A stretch of 64,000 nucleotides of DNA from Gari tellinella (taxonomy: Eukaryota; Mollusca; Bivalvia; Cardiida; Psammobiidae): contig OV277866.1 in assembly GCA_922989275.2 (NCBI GenBank), positions 36,473,246-36,537,245 of the forward strand. Direction: 5' to 3'. The notes under the pieces were generated by a model. It was not told where the DNA came from and did not search any database. It saw only the letters and a program-made list of their open reading frames with translations. This document shows positions 45,260 to 57,200 of the stretch, in pieces; position 1 is the stretch's first letter, and every line of letters begins with the position of its first letter. The position numbers were made by a program, and so were the translations under genes.

Positions 45260-48200
45260 GTACGTAAAGGTGATTTTAATATACATTTATGTACAGTGGA
45301 GAAAACGTTATTCTTTCCCAATAAACGCGTATACGCTAAAAATATCATTTCAAATGCAAAGAGTTTGGAGCCAGATCAGACGCCGGATAACACGACGTCT
45401 GATCAGGCTTCAAAAGGTTTGTCACTCAAATTAAAATGAATTGTCAGGATTATCAAACAGTTGACATTTTCTACAATTTAGTGCACTGCGTTTACATTTC
45501 TTTTGCGTTTAAACGGGAAAGAATTTCAAATGCAAACAGTTTGGAGCCAGATCAGACGCCGGATAACCCGGCGTCTGATCAGGATCCAAACTGTTTGCCT
45601 CTCAGATTAAAATAAATAATCAGGTGTGTAAAAAATGTCATTTTCAACAATTTATTGCAATGCGTTTGCGTTTCGTTTGCGTTTAAACGGGAAAGAATAA
45701 CGTTTTCTCTACTATATCCTATTATATTGTATGGACCCTTCAGTTGTGCTCGGAAAGGTGCATTGCTAGCTTTAGTGTTTCCTATCTACAACGACCCTCC
45801 GAACAACGATTCCCTCCTTACATCAACACTTGCAGTTTTTTCTAAAGAAGACAATTATGTCCAACCTTTTTACTGCTGCAATATCGTCTGCTTGAATTGT
45901 CGTCAGCTGTTTCTATCAGTCGTTTTACCTAAAATCGGTTCTCTATCTTGTCCCGAGTACTCGTACATAGGTATAAATTGCAAATCGGTACTAATGTGGA
46001 TCCTGATCCTGATCAGGGTCCAAGATTATAAAGCTTTCCAGTTGCGACTAAAGTCGTTCTTAAGCATTTGATTGGTCAGATTTGAGCCTAGGCTCAAGTC
46101 TGACCAATCAAATGCTTGAGAACACACTCAGACTCAGCCCAAACCCTAGATTCCAAGTGTTTTGAGACTGTTTCGACATAGTCCGTATCAAGTCAAAAAA
46201 CATTTAATACAGATTTAAGTAATAACAAACGACAATTGTTTTTATCAGATAACATTATATCGCAGTGAAAGGTTAAAACTGCTACAGTTAATGATACTGT
46301 TTACTTTCACAGGATAAAAACATCATTAGACATTTTGCTCTTGATGACGTCACATTATTGAAAGTCCGAGATTTACTAGATGTGAACATTTCCGATGCTT
46401 TAAACCCAGGTCCTGGGAAACACTCACCATTAGACTTAAGCCCATCGTATGTGTGTGACATCCCCAGTGAGCCAGGTAAGTTAACCGCGGGGAATACAGT
46501 GGTGGAGAAGTATTTCTTTCCCAACAAACGCGTTTACGCTAAAAACCATTATTTCCATTGCAAGCAGTTTGGAGCCATTTTACCCAATGTAAAAGAGACT
46601 TTGTTTTAAAAAGACTCGCAACCAGATTTAACATTAAAAATAATAATTGTTCAACGTATGTCAAACGCTTGTTTGGGACACAAATTATATAACCAAAAGA
46701 GAGAACGCGAATATTTCTGGTATCCGCTTTCTCTCTTACGGAGTACGAGGGAATTATCTCCCCTCGTGAGTATCGGGTATTATTAAAGAATCACATCAAA
46801 TCAAGCATACTTAGCACAACTTCTTTTATTCATATTAACCTAAATTTCTGGCAGAATATGGGCGTGAACTCCAGGTATATATCCAATAATTATCTTGGCC
46901 ATAATGTAGCAAAACATGTCCAAATCTTATCTTGAATTATATGTCCCATAACACCGGAAATACTATGGCCAAAATAATAGCAAAATTAAGTCACTATAGC
47001 ACTGTTCCAAGACTAATTCAAATTCAGCACCGCAAAATAGCAATATGGCGCCTTCTTCAGCAAATAGCACAAATAACACAAAGCATTGGGACCTGAATAA
47101 AACATGGTGCCCCGTCTCTTTTAAACTTATTGTCTTAATGTTATTATGGCACCGCAAAATAGCAGTATGGCGCCTTTATAGCAAATCACCACAAACTGGC
47201 GGGCCCGAAATAACATATAGCCCGTATCAAATTCAGGTAGGTCGGCTGAAGCTGATGGCCAAAACCAGATGACTCCATCCTGGGTTCACACCGTTCCAAA
47301 ATTGTTGGACCTATTGTTGCTGACTGGAAGGAATTCAGACGTTTGACTGGGCCTCTATGACGGAAAGACTCTGGAATAAAAAATACAACAAACAGCAGAA
47401 AACCAACCCGATTGCTAAGGGTAGGGTGGGTGGGTTTACCTAAATTAAGCTGGAGCAGTAAATTCCGTCGTTAATCTTTTCAACTCTGCATCACGACAGC
47501 GCAAGTAAAGCTGAGATCCTAAACCAACAGTTTTGTTCAGTATTCACTAAGGACGCCCTAAACTCTACAGCACCAGAAATTTCTAGCCAAAAGTACCCTG
47601 AAATCGACCATCTCACTATATCAACAGAAGGAGTAGAAAAACTTATGAAAAACCTACAAACAGGAAAAGCAAGCGGTCCAGATGGCCTGCCCAATCAATT
47701 GCTCAAGGAATGTGCCTCTGAACTTGCGCCAGCAATCACACACATCTTCAACCTCAGCCTCCAAAGTGGTGTGCTACCAACTGATTGGAGAAGTGCCTAC
47801 GTCACGCCTATATACAAAAAAGGTAACAAACACGAGGCAGCCAACTACCGCCCGATCTCATTAACAACAGTGTGCTGTAAGATCCTAGAACACATCATCG
47901 TTCGACACCTAGAAAAACACAAGATACTTTCACCATTTCAACACGGCTTTAGATCAGGGCACAGTTGCGAATCACAACTAATAACCACTATGTACGACCT
48001 CGTAAAAAATCTTTGACCAGAAGAATTAAAACAGACGTCCTAATTTTAGACTTTAGTAAAGCTTTCGACACAGTTCCGCACAAGCGTCTGCTACATAAAT
48101 TAGAAAACTATGGCATCAATGGACAACTACAGCACTGGATTGGCTCGTTCCTTACACAACGCACACAACAAGTAGTAGTTGAAGGAGACCATTCTTCTAC

Positions 48201-51200
48201 AGCAAGAGTTGAATCTGGCGTGCCCCAGGGAATCGTCCTAGGCCCTCTTATGTTCCTTTGCTTTATTAATGATCTTCCAGACTCAGTCACATCTACAGTA
48301 CGCCTTTTTGCAGACGATTGCCTCTTATACAAACAGATCAAAAACGAAAATGACCAGATTAACCTTCAAAAAGACCTAAACTCTCTGGAAAACTGGGCAA
48401 CAACTTGGGGAATGCAGTTCAACGCCAAAAAGTGCCATGTCATGAGAATAAGCCGCTCGAAAAAACCACACGAACTTCTATTCGCTAAACGACGAAATAC
48501 TGAAACAAGTCTCAAACAGTCCATATTTAGGCGTAACACTAAGCGAAAACATGAAATTTGACGAACACATAAGCAACATTACCAAAAAGGCCAATTCATC
48601 TCTAGGCCTGATTCGGAGGAACTTAAAATACTGCCCTCAATCACTTAAACAAACGGCATACACAGCACTAGTAAGACCCATCCTTGAATACAGCGACACA
48701 GTTTGGGATCCATATCAGCAGAAAGACATTGACACACTTGAGGCAGTACAAAGAAGAGCAGTCCGATTTATATCCAACGACTATGGGCGAAAATCCAGCG
48801 TTTCAACATTGATGCAGAAACTTAATCTCACTCCCCTGGTTGAACGCCGTCGTGAGCATCGGATTGTTATGATGTACAGAATAGTTAACAGCCTAGTAGC
48901 AATCCCTCTTGAAACCTTTACCGAAAGAAACTCCTCCAGAACAAGAAAAAACCATCAAAAAACCCTTAAAACAATCAGAACAAACTGCGACATTTTCAAA
49001 AACAGCTTCTTTCCTCGAACCTTAATAGACTGGAACAATTTGACCGAAGACTACGTAAACTCTGAGAACCTAGCAACATTCAAAACGTCTGTTGCTGCAA
49101 AGCGCTAATAATTCTTGCGCAATCACTTCCCTGGTATTATCTTCAGTATTGAAGGCTAACCAGTACTATACAGATACAGATACAGAGCTAAACCGGAAAG
49201 GCGGTATAGTGTTATTGAAAATTCTAATGCCTTGTGAGAATTACTCATCGGGCCTAATAAAACAGGGACCATGTACAGAACGGGTTTAATATGCCCCCAA
49301 ATAAACGGTGCTATTCTGAATAATAACACTCCTTATATAAACAGGTAACAATTAGTTTAGGATAAGAAGCATTTCGATAAAAAAAAATATTGAGCTCTGG
49401 TGGGATTCGAACCCGGAACCTGGCATGCGGGGAAAGAAGATGAAAATAAGACTGCCACCTGAGCTAACCGGACTGTTCATATATTTTCGATCGATTTAAC
49501 GTATTTTAGTATGTATTACCCAATTCGTTCAAGTTTATGTCTAAGTACGTGATCATTTTTTGTTGCGCCGACAGACGCAACGGATAAAGCGAGTGGAAAT
49601 ATCTGAAAAAATAAGATTTAAAGTCTTGTCTTGAAGGTGTTTTTAGACTGGTCATCTTTTTCAAATGCCAGATGCACGATAATGCTACACTGAGTATCTT
49701 ATTTTATTTTTGCAGATACATCATCCGGCTGCGAGTCGCTTTAAAACTTCAAATAGAATAAAAAAAATACCGTCAGATAAGAATAGAACGGAGGTCTAAT
49801 GTGTTACAGTGTTGGCTTAATTTCGAATCCCGGCCGAACTCATTATTGTTTTCTTTCAAAAGTATTTTAACACAAATCATTTTCCTAAACAAATATTTAC
49901 GTTTCAGCTAGTTTTCAGGTCAAATTTTGTCTTCAGCCTCTTTAAAACAGATGATGTCATGGCATTGAAGGAATTAAACTTCATTTGTTATTCCCTTGTG
50001 CCATGTAACGCATCATACATGTAATAATCCACTGTTCTAAAGTAACTATTGACATTTATAATTTAAACCAATCTTAGGCCATGAAGAATATCAGTTTTCA
50101 ACATAGAAACAAATTAACGGTAAACTAATAGCTCATGTCCACAAATAATTTGGGTTGGATTAATTTTATTTATTGTCGGCATACTGTCATATTACAGCCT
50201 GCCGCAAATTGATCAACTGCAACTTTTCCCCAAAATTAGGTTTATATATTATATAAAGACATGAAAAAATGAAAATGGTGTGAAACAGTTTGAATCCTGA
50301 TCTGACGCCTTGTTACTCGGCGTCTGATCTGGATCCAAACTGTTTGCAAATATCTTTTCAATCTGTTCAATTCTACATTCAAAGGGGATATATGTGGTTA
50401 GCAATTCAGAATTAAGTGCACTGATGCACAGAAAATAAGATATTGTTTCAGCGAACAGAAGCCACAAACGATTGAGCATGACCGATAATTCATTGAAGCA
50501 ATAAATACAGTACCCCAAAAGACCTCAATTGACATGGCATTTAACAGTGATTCATCGAATTGCTTACACTTATATGACGCTGTGGTCGAAACCCTTATAT
50601 TACATTACCGTTATCGAGTACTACAATTTTGAATCCTGATGCGGCCTTTGATCAGTATCCATATTTCATATGACGTCATAGCATATTTGTTATTCTTTCT
50701 CTGAAGAAGGCATCAGGCCGAGGCACGTAAGAAAAAACCCACAACAGTGTTCAAACTTTAGAGGTATTCTCAGTATTACATATTTAAATATCTATACTGA
50801 TTGGCTATCTCCAGTCAAAGTGCATGAAATATAAATTTAAAAAAAACCCCAAAAGCAAATGACAAGCAGACAAATATCATTGCACGGGTTAAGCATACTG
50901 TTATCGAAATACATGTACATGTATTAAATACTGATACTAACAGTTTGGAAACAGACAAGGCTCTTAAAACATGTGTCACTTGTGGGTAGAAAGATGTTCC
51001 GGGTAAGTTTCCTTTCAGAACGAGCCTTCAGTGGCTCGACTTGTGGGATTTAAGAAAGCACAAGATCGAATCCGCACCGTAAAGAGCCTGGAGAGACGTA
51101 CAACCTTATTTAACACAACAATAGGATCGAATACCGTTCACCCATGTTACCTTAACCATAATGTCATGAAAGCTCCTTGTTTCCCTTGACTGCTTCTAAT

Positions 51201-54200
51201 GAAAAGGTCAGATGAGATGGCACAAAACATTGCATATGATTTGTTGGTTTGTTAACCCTTTCTCCGTTGAACCCAATTATACTCAGTGGATTCTTCCATG
51301 TTTATATATCGGATTAGTCCATTTCTATCAAAGGGATGCCTGGTCGAAATTTAAATTTTGTTTTATATCGGATTTCCTATCAGCAAACAGTGTAGACTCT
51401 GATCAGACGCCGCATTATGCGGCGTCTAATCAGAGTCTACACAGTTTGCATATGTCCCATATATGGGATCGTGGGCACAAATGAGTTAATACGCCTTTTA
51501 TTTACTTTTCCACTAAAGAAAACAATGTCAATATATTTCAGCTATTAATATGTATTTTAAGAAATATTTTCTATATTCTAGCTTATTATAGCTTAAATCA
51601 GGTCGAAAGGCGCATTCTGCTGAACTTTTAACCTGCTTTAAGTGGTCACCTTTTTCAAACCTAGAAACAGGCTATCGGCTAAAGGCTCAAGCGCAAATGT
51701 ACTCACTTTACAAAGTTTTTGTCGAAGAGTAGATAGTGCGCAAAACTGAGTGTCACTTATTCTGGTTTGGAATCATTGATTTCAGCGCATTTACAGTTGG
51801 AGGTTGAATTCCGCTTAAGCCGGTGCTAGGGGGCGTCATTTCAGTATTGCTCATGAACAGACTCAATTAAACCGAGTCTGCAATTTTCAGTTTTTGCTTT
51901 GTTTTCTGTGCTTTCAAAGGATCTCCTCTTATTCAGATTTATTTAATCGTTTAAGTAGTGACACAATGCATAGGACAATTCTACTACAGTCGAGTTTTGC
52001 TTGATAATATATATATAGACAAAATTATGTTCATGTTTTGAAGAAACACGAGAGTACTGTTAAATGACTAGCAACGTAAAACTATTATAAAAATACTATA
52101 GAAGCCTTTTGGTTAACATGGTGGTCTGCATTAAACCATCACTTATTAGAAGAAGATTTTTATATTGATGGTTCGTTTAAGCAAATGTGTACCTGTAATG
52201 TTTCTGTCTCTCATCACCAGATACTGGTGTGTATCTTGGCATTGATCTCGGTGGCACTAACCTCCGTACAGTTATCGTGGGACCCGGCGGCAGGGAATGT
52301 TCCACACAGATCAAATCACGTCCAATACCAACAGACATTCTCCAAGGCACCGGAACAGAGGTACGTATACGAATAATGCGCAACACACAAAACCGGACTC
52401 TTTATAACCGAAAGTATTTGAAAGCTCAACAATATGTTCAATCATTTGTTGCACATTGTCATTACAAGTTAACGAAGATACATACGGAGTTTATAGATTA
52501 AAATACTACAGTGGAGAATCTGTTATTCTTTCCCGTTTAAACGCAAACGTACGCAAACGCAAAGCACTAAAACGTAGAAAAGAACAACTTTTGGACAATT
52601 CTGATAATTCTTGTTAATCTTGGTGGCAAACAGTTTGGAGCCTGATCAGACGCCGGGTTACCCGGCGTCTGATCTGGCTCCAAACTGTTTGCACTGCAAA
52701 TAATAGTTTTAGCGTAAACGCGTTTATTGGGAAAGAATAACAGATTATCCACTGTAATAAATGCAATACAACAGTAATGAAGAAAGCTCATAAAGGAGCT
52801 TTTTGTATTACTGTTATCCTGCATTAGGTATCACCGTTCTCGTTCGTCTTCAAATAAGGGATTGGTAAACCTCTCGAACCGGGGAATCTCTAGACCGAAC
52901 TTTTTGCTTGGCCTTAACCTTGACGTGTTCGGTATTTACATGTTCTACTTACGAGATACTAACCACTTTATTGTCAATCCCGACCACACAAATATATGTA
53001 AAGAGTTTAGATTAAGATATGAAACCATGTGTTTGGGCGTTTGACTACAAATGGATGTTTCTCTAATCACTCCTGTCTAAATTTAGGGCGGTCGAAAACA
53101 TACGTCAGGTATTCTATAAAAATGAATTTACAAAAAAAAGACGACAAAATGGCAGCAAGAACCTGTGACCGGTTAAATTTGATTTTCTACAGCTCTTCGA
53201 CTTCATCGCGGACTTTCTCTACAGCACGGTTGAGGCAAGCGGTCTTCTTTGTAGACAAGAGCCTATACCATTGGGGTTTACATTTTCCTTCCCCGTAGTG
53301 CAAACCGCTATTGATACCGCTGTCTTACTTCACTGGACCAAGAACTTCGCCTGTACTGGTGTTGAAGGGAAGGATGTTAAACAGCTTCTAAACGATGCTT
53401 TCAAAAGAAAGGAAGTACCTTTATTATTCTGCTAGAAACATATGAATTCTAACTCAATTTATTAATGGAAGGAATGCTCAGTAGCAAATATGTCAAAACT
53501 TTGCCAAATCAAGTTTGAAATTTGTTATGAGCAATATGTACAACAAAATATAAACTCGAAAAGAAACTAATTTACTCGTGTGAGACCTTCTCAATAATTT
53601 GTGTTTGAGAACAATAGATGCAAGGTGTGATTATTAGAGCAAAACAAGATTGTTTGCTTTTGCAACGAAGGTGAACGAATTATTTTTCCATTAGCCGTTG
53701 CTATTTAGCTATGACGTCAAACTTCAAATTACGTTTCTGTTTTAGGCTATTTCTCTATCACCGCTGGCATGGATGTAATGAAACTTTCTAGGATGCATCA
53801 CTGCCGAGTTAAGATTCTCACATTGTATTATTGGGTAGTATAGTAATCAAAAAGTAAGCATCACATTTACTTCTTCACTGCAGCGAAATATACTTTTAGC
53901 GAAAATCAGTGTTGGACCTGAATATCATTTGTATTACCGTAATGGTTCCAAATACTCTGGCATACATGTTCAGACATGTTGTGGAAACCCTTATCAAACT
54001 GCTCCTGGGGGAGCAGTTTGATAAGGATCTACTCTGTGTGCCATTCAGTTTTCACCGTTTGGTCAAATCACTGTGTGATGAAAGCAATCTGATGAAAATG
54101 TATGATAATTACAGTAGTAACATAGGATGTCCCATTTTTAGATCTATTATCATATATAGTCCAAAATAGGTCATGTAGGAAAGTATAACGTAGTAACCTC

Positions 54201-57200
54201 TGCAACACCAAATTAGTTTGGTTTTCTTGCACATACAGGGGATGCCTGTGAGATGTGTGGCCATTGTTAATGATACAGTGAGCACGTTGCTGTCTGGGAC
54301 TTTACAGGACCAGCGGTGTCGTATAGGTCTTATATGTGGTAAGGAAAACACCGAGGGTGGAGTCTCGTTATTCTTCACATAATAGTAGCGTTTATGCTGA
54401 AATAATAATGTTCATTGCAAACGCAGTTCCCTGTGTCAATGTTAGCGCATATGGATACAGGGCTCTAGATAAGGGGAGTATTTCAAAAACTAAAATCATT
54501 ATTTCTGAATTAAACCCTATGGTGTCACAAATCATTATAATCGTCTCAAAGAGACGATTCTAATGAGTAGTAACACCATAGGATTTGATGCTGAAATTAG
54601 TGAGAAAAGGTAGAATTTGTACCGTTTACTCCGTTTTATCTGGAGCCCTGGGATAGTTTTGTCGAAACCATCAGTCGATGCAGCAATACTTTCTTCGTGA
54701 TTTATCAACGTTTTCATTTAGAAAATGTTATATGAATGACAAACAGATTAAACGCAAATGTTATTCGTCCAATGTTTCAAAAAGCTGTAGTTTATAAGCG
54801 ACTGCGGATTAACTATTTTACAGCCAAATACGAGTCTAAGTTTAACTATTAAAATAAAACACTGTGTTAACATACGATATAGCGGCTTTAAACTGGTAAA
54901 ATTAAACAATTACTGACATCTAAATGTACTTTTTAGGTACAGGCACTAACGCATGCTACTTTGAATCTCCGTCAAACATGACTATATGTGGTGGAGGGCT
55001 TGGTGACAAAGAGCAGGTAAGCTCAAACAAGTACAGGAAGCGGAGGTTGGGTATCGGTTAAGCTCATTATTATCTATAGAGATTTATGTACGGCAAAGAA
55101 GTGCGTATTTGCCGAAATGATCATGCAAAAAGACTGTAGCCTAGTTAGACACTAAGAATCTCGACATCTGGCAAGGCTACAAAGTTTTTGCTATTTAGAA
55201 TTTTAGATCAAATCAATACACATTCTCAAGCTCGTGCCATTTCTACATCCGATTACATTGCGTTTGGTTCCATTTCGTTTAAACGGGGTCAATATAACAC
55301 ACCCATTGTCTCTAGAAAACGGTAAACTATAAAACTAGAGTCAGAATTATGCGGCATCTGATCTGGATCAAATATTTTCATTTGTCCATTGCTTGTTTTG
55401 CCTTTAACTGATAACATTGATTTATACATAGATGGTATTAATCAAATTCATTTCATGTATTGCTGCTTGCAGTCACTTCGGAACTAAAAGCAGTTTTATA
55501 ACATGCAAGGCTAGTTTGAGATAAGACAATTTGTTCGTATCAGCAAAATGAATATAAAACCGAAATATACCATTCGAGCTTACTAATACATGTATTCTTT
55601 CGCTCTATTTTAATCTACAACTAGTCCTGGTATGCATATTTTTGCGTGGTTTTTTATGTTCAAAGGTGGCCATTGACACGAAATGGAATAAATTCGGAGA
55701 AGATGGTGCTACGAATTTTTTGAGATCTGAATACGACTTGGAAGTGAACAAATATTCAACACATTCTGAAAGAATGATGTGAGTTGCACTTATTCTGGTA
55801 ACATACGAGGGGTGTTCCATAAATAATGTCATCTGTGCTTTACAGATCCGGATACTGGTACGGATGTATCCGACGGGAAAGAATAACGTTTCCCGTGCTA
55901 TAAACTAAGGACCGTAGTTATAAAAGTAAATGTATATCGTAAAGGTTGTATTGCCAGGTAATCAAGCCTGTGGTTTTAAAGGTTTGGAATTGAGTTTGAA
56001 ATCGTTCTTAAGCTTTAAATGTGTCATGTTTTAGTAGGATGCTTCAAAAATGGCCAACCAAACGCTTAAGATTGAGCTTGAACACATCCTAATCGCGCTA
56101 TAAGCATTGGTCCATTGCAAAAAATGAAAAAGAACGTATTTTCAAAATGTGATAGAAGCAATGTTCTTTTACCCTTTTTCCCAGCAATTAATGTTACAGA
56201 AAAGTTGAATGTTTAAAGTCATACATGAAATACTGGATCAGCGTTACTCAAAAGGGGTTAACCCCTTCACTGCCTTACCCCGAGTACACTAGTGGATTCT
56301 AATTTAAAAACAGTTTGGATCCTGATCAGACGCCGCGTCACGCGGCGTCTAATCAGGATACAAACTGTTTTACACTCATTTCAATATTTCATAAGTCAAA
56401 ATAACTAAATATTTAATTTTGGAAATAAAAGCAGACGGCAATTGTTTAAAATTGATGACGTCATGGCAGTGAAGGGGTTAATAGTATACCAATTACCCTC
56501 CTTTCAGATTTGAGAAGATGATGTGCAGCATGTACCTAGGTGAAATAGCCAGGCTTGTTCTGAAGAGGCTGTATACTGAAAATATGTGTTTCCGTGAGGA
56601 ATGGAATAAAGTGCTACACACAAAAGATAGCTTCACATCGAAATTTGTGGCTGAGATAGTAAGGTATAAGCGAACATTTTAAATGCAATTAATAAACAGT
56701 TTTAAGGAAAGTTTTCACCTGAATGCATGGCAAAGCTAAAACAATCAACTTTCGTTTTGCAATGAGCATGTTTTTTTTTAAAAATGTGCTTAATTAAATT
56801 TAAATGTATAATTATAAAAATCGCAACATATAATGATATGACTGCTAAATTCGAGATAGAGTTTGTACAAATACTTTCATTCTGCATAGTCTTAAAACCA
56901 CACAGTAATACTGCTTTTGGCAGCTTACATGTAACACTATATCTATTTCTTTTATGTGCATGTATTTTATTAAAATGATGTATTGTTGGAGATGTAATCC
57001 TATGTTTATATGAGTTATCTTATCACACATGGTTCTCGGCGTATTACAGATTTTATTCAAGATATATACTGTATGGCACAAATGTATCAGAAAGTCATGG
57101 TTTTACACGTAAGATTTGGATGAAACAAACATTATATACATGACTCTACACAAGCTGATATACAGTGTTAAACACGTTATTCTTTCCAGTTGCAATATAG

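Noticed and set aside
45655..46071. 138-codon frame in hexokinase intron 1
   Set aside because: It is made of the right arm of a family A element and part of a family D element.
56641..56666. GTAAGG as the donor of hexokinase exon 8
   Set aside because: It is a stronger-looking donor than GTATAAG, but it gives phase 0, which puts exon 9 out of frame with an early stop.
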